Shown here: positions 11,701 through 18,535 of the stretch, piece after piece
How the letters are laid out: each line of letters begins with the position of its first letter
How positions within the stretch are numbered: position 1 is the stretch's first letter
Translations under genes and position numbers: made by a program
Assembly: GCA_019648995.1 (NCBI GenBank)
Contig: BLXT01003580.1
Coordinates: 386,068-411,043, forward strand
Reading direction: 5' to 3'
Origin: Plakobranchus ocellatus
Taxonomy: Eukaryota > Mollusca > Gastropoda > Plakobranchidae
DNA length: 24,976 nucleotides
Notes under the pieces: model-generated
Database searches by the model: none
What the model was told of the DNA's origin: nothing
The model's input: the letters and a program-made list of their open reading frames with translations, nothing else

Positions 11701-11752
11701 TCTACATTACGTTATACAGGAGCTGACACACCCTAGTGGTGAGGGCATCTGA
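1533..11752 (+). CDS. F8A1: HAP40 / F8A1 ortholog (40-kDa huntingtin-associated protein), 12 coding exons
   Basis: Twelve exons (listed separately below) join in frame to 948 nt encoding 315 residues, against about 371 in human. The shortfall is mainly the Pro/Ala-rich linker that sits in human HAP40 after the DYxGALAVxT block; here the linker is only a few residues between exons 8 and 9. Landmarks in order are [18 protein letters not shown] (about residues 11-28), [14 protein letters not shown] (about 43-57), a [14 protein letters not shown] block, repeated amphipathic helices of TPR-like character, [62 protein letters not shown] and the terminal HPSGEGI. In human cells the protein packs between the two HEAT domains of huntingtin, stabilises it and is linked to Rab5 endosomes; the same role here is inferred from conservation. 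Eleven introns of canonical form, one of them GC-AG, interrupt the frame, unlike the intronless human F8A genes. No canonical AATAAA was found just after the stop. Confidence 0.93.
1981..2027 (+). CDS. F8A1: HAP40 exon 2
   Basis: Acceptor TTTTCAATATCAG ends at 1980 and donor GTAAGT starts at 2028. The exon encodes [15 protein letters not shown], which continues the conserved RFLRKPNVAEAGEQF segment of HAP40. It ends in phase 1. A TTAA-flanked MITE begins about 20 nt downstream of the donor. Confidence 0.92.
2048..2320. mobile_element. TTAA-flanked MITE, piggyBac-like
   Basis: TTAA tetranucleotides at 2048-2051 and 2317-2320 bound the element. Reading inward, the left end is CCATTTCAGGATGCCAACCC and the reverse complement of the right end is CCTTTTCAGGACTCGCCACC; the first 11 of 12 positions agree. 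A second copy of TTCAGGATGCxGACC starts at about 2146, and GGTTACAAA occurs twice (about 2079 and 2123), giving subterminal repeats. TTAA target duplications with CC-starting ends are typical of piggyBac-mobilised non-autonomous elements. There is no coding content. It sits in intron 2 of the HAP40-like gene. Confidence 0.72.
2629..2742 (+). repeat. poly-C run with an N, followed by a (CT)n microsatellite
   Basis: A C homopolymer of about 16 nt includes one N at 2643. TGTCTG-type units follow, and then an almost pure CT dinucleotide tract to about 2739. It lies in intron 2, about 135 nt before exon 3. The long reading frames over it, rich in Ser-Leu, are a by-product of the repeat and not a gene. 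The N suggests that sequencing through the homopolymer failed. Confidence 0.9.
2876..2948 (+). CDS. F8A1: HAP40 exon 3
   Basis: Acceptor TACATTTCCCAG ends at 2875 and donor GTGAGT starts at 2949. It encodes [20 protein letters not shown] and then LAQA, matching the human [22 protein letters not shown] stretch. It enters in phase 1 and leaves in phase 2. Confidence 0.92.
3999..4158 (+). CDS. F8A1: HAP40 exon 4 (longest coding exon)
   Basis: Acceptor TTCTCTGTCAAG ends at 3998 and donor GTAGGC starts at 4159. The exon encodes [20 protein letters not shown], then [20 protein letters not shown], then [14 protein letters not shown]. This matches the human [24 protein letters not shown] region and the following helices. 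The composition is clearly richer in GC than the flanking introns. It leaves in phase 0. Confidence 0.94.
4682..4750 (+). CDS. F8A1: HAP40 exon 5
   Basis: Acceptor TTGACTCTTCTCAG ends at 4681 and donor GTAAGC starts at 4751. It encodes [20 protein letters not shown] and VLR, aligning with the human [21 protein letters not shown] helix pair. Both ends are in phase 0. Confidence 0.92.
4892..5107 (-). other. coding-like fragment of unknown identity inside intron 5, antisense to HAP40
   Basis: A 71-codon frame reads on the opposite strand and is noticeably richer in GC than the surrounding intron, with mixed third positions as in coding DNA. It contains [20 protein letters not shown] and later [20 protein letters not shown] do not recognise the protein. 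It could be a transposon ORF fragment, a processed pseudogene or an exon of a nested gene. An AG lies before it on the - strand and a GTATGC follows the ADVRMG codons, so a spliced exon is conceivable. No poly-A tail is obvious. Confidence 0.3.
5751..5813 (+). CDS. F8A1: HAP40 exon 6
   Basis: A strong acceptor, GGGTTTTTTTTTGCAG, ends at 5750 and donor GTGAGT starts at 5814. It encodes [20 protein letters not shown] plus Q, the counterpart of human [19 protein letters not shown]. Both ends are in phase 0. Confidence 0.93.
6211..6268 (+). CDS. F8A1: HAP40 exon 7
   Basis: Acceptor TGCTTGTTTTGTAG ends at 6210 and donor GTAAGT starts at 6269. It encodes [19 protein letters not shown], matching the human LAALQALGEAASCQLL helix. 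It leaves in phase 1. Confidence 0.92.
6584..6661 (+). mobile_element. 3' tail of a LINE (RTE-like), 5'-truncated
   Basis: Twenty codons read [20 protein letters not shown] and are followed at once by stop TGA and a (TGA/GAT)n run of about 17 nt. The pattern DRxxWRxMIANA, then a stop, then a trinucleotide tail, is that of the extreme C-terminus of a non-LTR retrotransposon ORF with its microsatellite 3' tail. The upstream sequence shows no clear continuation, consistent with ordinary 5' truncation on insertion. It lies in intron 7 in the same sense as the HAP40-like gene. An (AT)n stretch follows. Confidence 0.6.
6907..6969 (+). CDS. F8A1: HAP40 exon 8
   Basis: Acceptor GATTCTTATTTCAG ends at 6906. 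The exon encodes [20 protein letters not shown], the counterpart of human [20 protein letters not shown]. No GT donor fits; the exon ends before GCAAGT at 6970, the usual sequence of a GC-AG intron, which puts exon 9 in frame (phase 1). Confidence 0.9.
6970..7817 (+). other. GC-AG intron 8 of the HAP40-like gene
   Basis: The donor reads GGAG then GCAAGT, with an otherwise near-perfect match to the U1 consensus, and the acceptor is TTGTTTTCACAG at 7806-7817. Splicing here keeps phase 1 and joins GG to the [13 protein letters not shown] of exon 9. This is the site of the Pro-rich linker in human HAP40, so an additional or alternative exon in this intron is possible, though I saw none. Confidence 0.8.
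7818..7909 (+). CDS. F8A1: HAP40 exon 9
   Basis: Acceptor GTTTTCACAG ends at 7817 and donor GTGAAA starts at 7910. It encodes [20 protein letters not shown] and [10 protein letters not shown]. The second half matches human [22 protein letters not shown] almost residue for residue, the best-conserved block of the gene. It leaves in phase 0. Confidence 0.95.
8672..8750 (+). CDS. F8A1: HAP40 exon 10
   Basis: Acceptor GCCTTGTTTTGCAG ends at 8671 and donor GTTGGA, weaker than the others, starts at 8751. It encodes [20 protein letters not shown] and SCDSLT, matching human [18 protein letters not shown]. It leaves in phase 1. Confidence 0.93.
9606..10446 (-). mobile_element. internally deleted piggyBac-like element in intron 10
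   Basis: TTAA at 9606-9609 and at 10443-10446 flanks the element. Inward from the left is CTCACAGAGGACTAAGCC, and the reverse complement of the right end is CTCATTAAGGACTAATCC; 14 of 18 positions agree. TTAA target sites with short inverted repeats fit piggyBac. The - strand carries only the start of a transposase-like acidic N-terminus (see next entry). The remainder, about 400 nt toward the left end, is AT-rich and non-coding, so the body of the transposase is missing. Confidence 0.72.
9935..10178 (-). pseudogene. N-terminal fragment of a piggyBac-like transposase
   Basis: From an ATG at 10178 on the - strand the frame reads [20 protein letters not shown] and continues acidic through [10 protein letters not shown]. 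After a shift of frame near 10080, [18 protein letters not shown] continues the Asp/Ser-rich leader that typically precedes the DDE-type core in piggyBac-derived proteins. The repeated AGATCTAG-type words on the + strand here are the codons of Asp-Leu-Asp runs. No catalytic residues are present. The frame is open upstream of the ATG for another 80 codons, but that part reads through the 5' untranslated end of the element. Confidence 0.6.
10967..11013 (+). CDS. F8A1: HAP40 exon 11
   Basis: Acceptor TTTATACTTGCAG ends at 10966 and donor GTAAGG starts at 11014. It encodes [16 protein letters not shown], matching human LPEELFLLLQSLV. It enters in phase 1 and leaves in phase 0. Confidence 0.93.
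11615..11752 (+). CDS. F8A1: HAP40 exon 12 (C-terminus and stop)
   Basis: Acceptor CATTTTCCAG ends at 11614. It encodes [20 protein letters not shown], then [17 protein letters not shown] and the end THPSGEGI with TGA at 11750-11752. Human HAP40 ends [27 protein letters not shown]. The last 62 nt of this exon are the seed of the tandem array that follows. Confidence 0.95.
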   Translation: MACQSQDLMSLNALQKDLWPLLNPEQNQLLHYVIQELTHPSGEGI

Positions 11753-12575
11753 GGGACTCTTGCAATGTGTGTCATTAGGCTTTTAGAATCAACATCTACG
11801 TTACCTTATACAGGAGCTTACACATGAGTGGTGAGGACATCTGAGGGACTGTTGCAATGTGTGTCACCAGGCTGTTAGAATCAACATCTACGTTACCTTA
11901 TACAGGAGCTTACACACCCTAGTGGTGAGGACATCTGAGGTACTCTTGCAATATGTGTCACCAGGCTGTTAGAATCAACATCTACGTTACCTTATACAGG
12001 AGCTTACACACCCTAGTGGTGAGGACATCTGAGGGACTCTTGCAATATGTGTCACCAGGCTGTTAGAATCAACATCCATGTTACGTTACACAGAAGCTAA
12101 CACATCCGAGTGATGAGGACATCTGAGGGACTCTTGCAATGTGTGTCACCAGGCTGTTAGAATCAACATCCATATTATGTTACACAGAAGCTANNNNNNN
12201 NNNNNNNNNNNNNNNNNNNNNNNNNNNNNNNNNNGTGATGAGGACATCTGAGGTACTCTTGCAATGTGTGTCACCAGGCTGTTAGAATCAACATCCATGT
12301 TATGTTACACAGAAGCTAACACATCCGAGTGATGAGGACATCTGAGGTACTCTTGCAATGTGTGTCACCAGGCTGTTAGAATCAACTTTTACATTACGTT
12401 ATACAGAAGCTTATCTATGCAAGTGGAAGGGCATATGAGGTGCTCTTGTAATGAGTGTCACCATGCTGTGAGAATCAAACTTTACATTACGTTATACAAG
12501 ACCTTACATACCGAAGAGGTGACGGCATCTGAGAGTGAGAGCCCTTAAAATGCATGACACCAGGCTGCAGAGGAT
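11691..12575 (+). repeat. about 94-bp tandem array seeded by the last exon of HAP40
   Basis: Copies of a unit starting AGAATCAAC begin at 11691 (inside the coding exon), 11785, 11877, 11971, 12065, 12159, 12284, 12378 and 12471. Spacings are 94, 92, 94, 94, 94, 125 (across an N gap), 94 and 93. Each unit is 62 nt homologous to the C-terminal codons plus stop, then 32 nt of 3' UTR beginning near GGGACTCTTGCAATG and ending CACCAGGCTGTT. Copies 2 to 4 and 6 differ from the coding copy in shared ways (CAACATC in place of CAACTTC, GACATCTGA in place of GGCATCTGA). Copies 7 and 8 are closer to it at several positions (TTTACATTACGTTATACA). The array decays after about 12540. Confidence 0.95.
12194..12234. 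other. assembly gap (41 N) inside the tandem array
   Basis: Forty-one consecutive Ns interrupt the sixth repeat unit. The distance between flanking unit starts is 125 instead of 94, so the gap length is not consistent with a simple single-unit fill. Copy number in the genome may be higher than the nine seen. Confidence 0.98.
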
Positions 12576-12898
12576 CTTTCAGTCATTATTGTGGTGTATG
12601 TATCTTGAAAGTGAAAGTATTCCGATACTGTTTAAAGAAATACAACCAAGGTTATTTCTAGGTTTGATCAAACATAAGCAGGGCTGCCAGTCTGTTTCAA
12701 AATTTTTATTTTTGGAAGTGAGTGGTTTCAAAAATGATATCTGAGCTAAATATAAATATATTTATGTATTAGAAAACGGCTCTAGATTTTGTCAAAAAAA
12801 AAAAGAAAGAATTTTTTTCCTTTTTTCCTCAATATAAATGAATAATCTCATTTTGCATCAATGTAACAACATTGGAAATGTTGAAGCAGCTAAAAATC
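12576..12898 (+). other. AT-rich 3' flank of the HAP40-like gene
   Basis: No gene or repeat recognised. It may hold the rest of the 3' UTR. No canonical AATAAA or ATTAAA was seen here, so the transcript end cannot be placed. A poly-A/poly-T pair occurs at about 12795-12825. Confidence 0.4.
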
Positions 12899-14690
12899 TT
12901 AACTCACTTGAGACTGGGCCTGCAGTGGGCTACCGAGCACCCAGGACTGAGCTTGCAAGGCCTGGTTTTGAAAATTCATGAAAAAAACCTACTGATTTAA
13001 TTAATCTAACTTTGAATTTGTAGAGTTGAGTTTTCAAATACAAAATTTAATTTTAAAACAAAAAGCTTGAACTTTTCTTTGTAACTTTTTTTTTCATGAT
13101 TTTTCAAAAAAGGTCTCTAAATTGCTCCTCGCATAAATTTTCCCAGACCCAGACACACCCTCACATATCACACTAAATCTGCAACAAAATAGATAAAAAC
13201 TGATTTATAAGTTTTTATTTACCTAAGTAAAAAGCATCTTAAGATCTGAGACTGCAAAAAGGAATGTGAAAAGCAAATTGTTGTGTTATGTAGTTTTTTG
13301 ATTGTGAAATATGAAAAAGCAAGGTTCCAGGCAGAGTGGGATTTCGCAGATCTTGCACGGAAGCCCTGCCACCACTGATCTTGCTGGCAATGTTGTCTCT
13401 GCAGACTTTGCACTCTCTGCGAAGCTTAGATTTTGCTCCTGTAGCAGGCAGCTGACCAGATGGTGGAAGTGCGAGTGGTCCAAGCGTAAGAGAGTGTTGG
13501 TGTTTTTTCTGAGAGTGAGGAGTGGGTGGTTGAGGTCCCCTTTCATGTTTGTACTCTGCTGTCAGCTGTTTGCCCTGTGCTCTTATAAAAGGAGGGAGAG
13601 GGAGAATGCTTTTTTGGTGAAGTTTTTGTAATTTGTTATAAATTATCATGGCTTGCACAATTGAGAGTGTAAGTGCATAAAAACCTTTTTGGACCACTTG
13701 AGAGTGTGGCGGGCAAGAGGTAACTATGCTATGAACTGATCAGAATGGTCAACAGCACACATTTTTTGTGTAGTCTGTGACACATACAGGTTTCTGTTTT
13801 TCCCCTACAGTGTTTCTGCTTGTAGTGACTGTTTTTGTAAGTGTATCGGCTGAGCGAGGATTATCATTGTTGGGCTGCCCAACTGGAATATAGGTGGAAT
13901 TGTCACTTAATAGAAACATGCTGAGGATGGCTTTGAGCCTTTTTCGTGTCAGGATCTGGTTCACAAACGGAGCCATAATGAAAGGCTGGAGGCACTAGTA
14001 GTCAGATATGAAGGATTTTTTAATGACACCATGTGAATTGGAATGAGGATAAAGCCTTCATCTCTTTGATTGACACTGTTTTCCAGTTTTTTAGGATCTT
14101 GCCACCTTCAGAACTGAGTTTTTCTGGGTGCTGAGCCCTCAGTTCTGTGGCATATTTGTTTGTTTGCTCTTTCACGAGCTTGATGAGGTCGTTCTGAATA
14201 ATTGTCTTTTTCAATCAATTCACTGTTTATACCAACTGCACCTGCAAAAGTGAGATGGATGGGAAACCATTCAAATCTTGGTCCCGTCTACATCAGCTTC
14301 CCTTTGGCCATTGTTTGGCTCAAGAGTTAGATCTAAATTCTGCTCTGTAGACCTGCAAGTTGAACTGCAGATCTTATTACTGTCACTTTTTTCCTCTGTA
14401 TCACTACCTGCCGTACAGAACAGTTCTGTTTCTGCATTACTCTGTGTTTTTTTTTTACTGTTTTTATTAGATCTACACTGTTTACATCTTTTCGTAGGCC
14501 TGGACTTCTCCTTGTCTGAGCTAGATTCTGATTCTGACTGCCTATATCTAGTGGTAGATTTGGATCTACAATCTGGGTTTGGGGTGAATCCTGGATCTAA
14601 ATCTGAATTATAATCAAAATCGGACTCTTTCTTGAAACGTTTCAAACAAACTTTGTGCCTCTGACATGATGCAAACAAGCTAAACAGCAT
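12899..14690 (-). mobile_element. piggyBac-like element, decayed, left end present
   Basis: The low-coordinate boundary is TTAA at 12899-12902 followed by CTCACTTGAGACTGGGCC, which agrees at 12 of 18 positions with the left end of the element at 9606 (CTCACAGAGGACTAAGCC). On the - strand the element carries a broken transposase between about 14690 and 13286. I could not find a matching inverted repeat and TTAA beyond 14690, so the high-coordinate boundary is uncertain and the true element probably extends a few hundred bases further. Confidence 0.6.
13286..14690 (-). pseudogene. piggyBac-like transposase, catalytic core deleted and frameshifted
   Basis: Several - strand frames succeed each other. 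14690-14271 is a Ser/Asp/Lys-rich leader containing RQSESESSSDKEKSRPTKRC. 14214-14020 contains LIKLVKEQTNKYATE and WKTVSIKEMKAL, as in the N-terminal part of piggyBac family proteins. 13976 onward has FVNQILTRKRLKAIL, then LSDNSTYIPVGQP. It then jumps directly to GEKQKPVCVTDYTKN, and, one frame over, VDHSDQ with an in-frame stop, LPLARHTLKWSKKVF. Near 13420-13290 lie ECKVC and, in another frame, LPCKICEIPLCLEPCFFIFH, the C-terminal Cys-rich domain. The segment that should carry the first two catalytic Asp residues is absent; the VDxxDQ motif remains. It cannot encode an active enzyme. Confidence 0.82.
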
Positions 14691-15240
14691 GGATGTAGAT
14701 TTAGGCCTAGGTCTAGTTTCAGTATGAACTGTCAGCTTTTCAAGCCCGTGTTTCAGTTCTCTACATCGTTGTACTTTTTAATTCGTATAAAATCGCGGAT
14801 GCGTTCAGTTGCAAAAACCTTCTAAGTACAATTTCTAGCAGTCTCTTCTGTTACAGGATGGGACTGGTCTCGCAACAGTTGTGGTATTTTTAGGTAGGTT
14901 TCTAACCTTGACTCTTAAAAAACCATTGAAATGCAAATTGAGGGTTAGCGAGGGCTATTTGCCAATCCTCCCTCTAATCATTCGCACTGGTTTTTTTTTT
15001 TTTTAACCCAAGGCTTAGTTTTTTACAGTCTAAGTATTATATATCCTCTGGGGACAAAAAAAAGTCTTGGTTCGCCTCTCTATATCTTTTGCTTAGTTGT
15101 TCATGCAAGAGTAGGTGATGAGACAAGTTTAAGCCCATATATAGACAATATTATCTAGGCAAGTGGGAAAGTATCTAGAACAGTCTGAATATCATCTTTA
15201 AAACACCAGCAAATGTACCACCATCTAAAAAGTCAGCTAA
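14691..15240. other. intervening repeat-derived sequence, no gene seen
   Basis: No coding frame is supported. The stretch next to 14690 is probably the 5' untranslated part of the piggyBac-like relic; CAACTGTTGC, also found just inside the right end of the element at 9606-10446, occurs here on the - strand near 14873-14883. A TTTTAACC with a poly-T run at about 14990-15005 could be a boundary, but no partner was found. Confidence 0.35.
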
Positions 15241-15299
15241 CTGTCTCTTTAGTACTTAAAAACGGTGTTGAGAAATAATTTTGAAACTGCATAGAACAC

Positions 15300-17332
15300 C
15301 ACTTTAGTCAGCAGGAGGAGGACTATTAATGAATTCAAGGGTGTTGTTACTGCCAGGAATAAATTCAAAATCTTCTAAAACAGATTTAGTATTCTCAAGG
15401 TGGAACAAAGAACTAGACCAGATCTCACCAGTAATCTTCCATCTTTTGTTCATATGGTGGAAATTGTCCATACAAAACAGAGCTATTCATGAGGCTCTAA
15501 TCAGGAGCAGTAAAAAGGACATGAAACGGTGACATTGCCGCAATTATGTATAGTAAACGACCATCTTGGAAATCTGCAATAATGCTTTTCAATTTGTTAA
15601 AGAATAAAACACTGCTGTGATGATAAATAACAGGGAAAAGAGATTATTAAATCTATTACTCTGAAGCTCGTAAAAATCAATTTTTTTCCCCCTGAGAAGA
15701 ATAATGAGCCAACCATTCCTCATGGCACTCATTCTTTTCATCACCCCTAGGACCTAAAACATCTACTGACAAGTGTATTTAACGACTTGCAGCACTTTCT
15801 GCACTATTAAAGAAGTTAGAAAAAAGGTATTATCTGTATCTCGTCCTAAGGGTTTGTTGTCATCTCTAATAATATCTTGTTTCAATGATTTTGTAGAGCA
15901 TCCTTTGTAGCTTTAGATAAGCCTAGCAAGAAATGGGGGTTGCAAAATAGGAAATTGGTGGAGGTTCCTTCACCAAGCAAATCATTTTTAAATTCTGCAA
16001 TTTTTTTTTGCCAAAGAATTTCATAACAGATGCCCAATTGGACATCAGTGATTTCATTTCGACAATTTCCTTGAGTAGTTGATCACTATCAGTAACTTTA
16101 TTAGATGTCTTATAGACTTCACAAAGATCATTAAACATGTCTATTGTTTTTTTCAAGTAATGTTTGGGCATACTCAGAGGCAGTGAACCCAGCAGACAAA
16201 GCTGTTCCATCATCCAATATGTATCTGATGTTCAATGAAATGTAGTTTTTGTCAGCCTGAGCTATCAGTTGCCAATGCAAAATGATTGTTTTTTCTTTTA
16301 CAATCAATTATCTGATGGTTAGTTACATGATGAGCCTCATCCACAAAGTTAAGGCCAGCCTAACACGATGGAAGATCAGATGATGCTAAATTAGAAATAA
16401 CATGTGTTGACTTACAATTTGAATCACTTTCATACAATTTAAATCTGTAACATTTGCCTCTCCCTGCAATGCCATATAATATTTATAAGTAAGTCTTACG
16501 TTATCACTAAATTGATAAAATTTTTTCTTCTGACTTTAATTTGTCTCTCATCTTCATCAGCTTTAATGGCATCCATTGATATTACGGTTGTTGTGTTTTC
16601 AGTTTTAAGTTGATGCAGATATCTTGATTTTGTTGTTTGCTCAGTTTTTATTTTTGATATCAGAAGGTTGCTCTCTTCCTTTAAATTATGGATTTCTTGT
16701 CGGAGAAAGATCATGGCTTTTGACTTGCGTGATTTTATTTATTTATTTTTTTTTAATATGAATTATTCTTCTACAGTTTGGATGCTTTTATATTTGATAG
16801 GTTGGAAGACAACTGATCATTTTCTCTGTATAAATCTTTGCTTTGTTTACTAAGCTCCTTTTCTACATTAAATAAATCCTTAAGAGCCTTCATTTTTTTG
16901 CTCCTCAACAAGGACATGTAGCCTCACTGACTGGTTTTGAATTACCTCTTCAGGGTTTTAAAAATTTTATCTTTACTTTTGTAAGGTTTTCTTTTTAAAG
17001 TGTATAATTATTTGCACAACTACAACCCTGCTCTAATTTTACCTGAGTATTGCTACTGCTAGATAAAGAAGATTCTTTTTCGAGTATTGACCAATCTAAA
17101 AATTTATCAAGGTTGATTTTATTTTTTTTCTTTCATTAATCTTTTTTAGAGTAATTGACAATTTGTATCTAAGATGAGAAGAAGGTAATGTTACACTTCC
17201 AAGCTGTTTCACCCAAGAATAAAAAAAGATATGAGGAAATCCTTCTCTGCTTTGGAAATTGTCCAATTCAGCAACAATTCTGTTAGTTATCACACAGTCC
17301 AATGGTGGAGTCAAGTTGAACGGATCTCCCAT
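15300..17332 (-). pseudogene. decayed ORF of an uncharacterised transposon-associated protein family
   Basis: Frames on the - strand read in order from high to low coordinate. At 17332-17096 is LDCVITNRIVAELDNFQSRE and HIFFYSWVKQLGSVTLPSSH. At 16714-16496 is a coiled-coil-like stretch, FLRQEIHNLKEESNLLISKI. At 16500-16260, over frameshifts, are TYKYYMALQGEANVTDL, AGLNFVDEAHHVTNHQIIDC and FALATDSS. At 16213-15923 are TIDMFNDLCEVY, KVTDSDQLLKEIVEMKSLMS and ASVMKFFGKK. From my knowledge of animal genomes the layout (coiled coil, a LATDG-like motif, then a Leu-Met-Ser-Asp-Arg-Ala-like motif) recurs in a high-copy family of unnamed proteins in cnidarians and molluscs, probably transposase-like. 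That assignment rests on memory and needs a search. Below 15900 the frame is too broken to follow. Confidence 0.5.
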
Positions 17333-17385
17333 ATGGTTATCATACAGTCCTATAGTGGAGTAAAGTTGAAATGATCTCCCAGCAA
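17287..17385 (+). repeat. 50-bp direct tandem duplication
   Basis: TTATCACACAGTCCAATGG at 17287 is repeated at 17337 as TTATCATACAGTCCTATAG, each continuing to GATCTCCC. The period is 50 nt with a few substitutions per copy. It overlaps the start of the - strand relic ORF, so it may be part of the 5' end of that element. Confidence 0.85.
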
Positions 17386-18160
17386 TACAGTACGAGTTAA
17401 ACCAAGGTATGACAAAGGCTGTGGGAGCTTGTTAAAATCCAAAGTTGTCTCCAAGAAATTCAAAAGCTCCACATCTCAACCTTCATATCTCAGACCATGT
17501 GCCAATACCAAAACTCAAATCTGAGCTCAAATTTCCCCTTGGTTACTGGCTGAGCCGGAAGGAGCCGTTGAAACCATTCTTTCGCCTTGAAGGGCAGCAC
17601 TGTATATTGCATATATACAACTGCTTGCCATGATCTAAGGCCTCCTGTATTTTGGCCTCCTCCAGGCCATTTGGTTAACCTTTCATGTCAGACCCACACT
17701 CACCTCTAGATTTGAAAAAATTGATGGGAGATTGGGAGAATGCAGCAACAGTCAGCTACACTGATCTTTGAAAGATTTTTAAGACTGAAAACACACACGC
17801 TTTAATTTTTGCTTCTTCCATGCTAGCAGAATTTTGCCATTGTCTGCGTCGTAAAAACACCAAGCAATTTTTAGTAAATTTAGCTTGCGCAGTACAGAAA
17901 TGGGCAAAAAATATTTCCCTAAGTTTCAGACATATATAACCATATAGGCTCCCCTATTTTCTGAAAGAAAAATGAATATACTTTACAAATGTGCACATAT
18001 TTTTTCTTTATGTGCAAGTTATGCAGTTATACAAATTTGGTAATTTGCATATAATCTGAACAAAATGCAATAAAATTTTGCATTTCTACACTTTGTAGTG
18101 AAATAAAATAAAGAGAAATTGTTTTATATGCTTTTTACTTACATTTTATGGTCTTATGGT
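17386..18160. other. repeat-derived stretch without a supported gene
   Basis: AT-rich and without a recognisable protein. The palindromic GGTTAACC at 17673-17680 is followed by TTTCATGTCAGACCC, which faintly resembles the end of the MITE in intron 2 (TTAACC-TTTCA). It could be the low-coordinate terminus of the piggyBac-like copy at 18165-21363, but no matching opposite end was found. Confidence 0.3.
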
Positions 18161-18164
18161 CATT

Positions 18165-18535
18165 TTGCATTGATGCCTAGCAATACCTGTTCCATGCAAG
18201 CCTCTCTAACACTAAGCACACACGATCTTAGTTGAAGTTTGCTTCCTACCTCCAGGGCCGTTTGCTACACTACAAACACTGCAATCTTTTTCTTTATGAT
18301 CAGGTATTTGAATGACACCTGATGCACCTGGCCTAGCTACAACCTCCTCAGTCCTACTACAAAGCTGCTCTTCTGCTAATGCCTCTATTACTTTGATATT
18401 ATAAAATTGGTATCAGGTCATAGGCTGTCTTAGAATGTTTTGTGAGTACAAAGTGTAGCAATTCAACAGCATTCTATTGATAATGCTGAAAACCTTTTTA
18501 CACTAAGCAAAGTGCATGCAAGAGGAAGACACACA
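18165..18535 (-). pseudogene. C-terminal part of a piggyBac-like transposase
   Basis: The - strand reads LPLACTLLSV at about 18530-18500, then KKVFSIINRMLLNCYTLYSQ, then after a stop VIEALAEEQLCSRTEEVVAR, and KDCSVCSVANGPGGRKQTST followed by VCA, a stop and C. The segments correspond to the KWxKKVFxHLLxxxxxNxYILY helix and the Cys-rich C-terminal domain (CxxCS...C) of piggyBac proteins. LPLA(x)HTLxxxKKVF also occurs in the relic at 12.9-14.7 kb, so the two copies are related. In-frame stops show it is dead. It is probably the displaced tail of the core found at 20.33-21.36 kb. Confidence 0.7.

Noticed and set aside
11691..12575. CRISPR-like array
   Set aside because: Units are tandem with no unique spacers, lie in an animal gene's 3' end and derive from its coding sequence.
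13311..13631. 106-codon + strand frame
   Set aside because: It is the antisense shadow of the C-terminal Cys-rich part of the piggyBac-like relic.
14278..14613. 111-codon + strand frame rich in Leu and Ser
   Set aside because: It is the complement of the Asp/Ser/Lys-rich leader of the transposase relic on the - strand.
17673..17700. TTAACCTTTCATGTCAGACCC as an end of the 18-21 kb piggyBac-like copy
   Set aside because: Similarity to the MITE ends is short and no inverted partner with TTAA was found past 21.4 kb.
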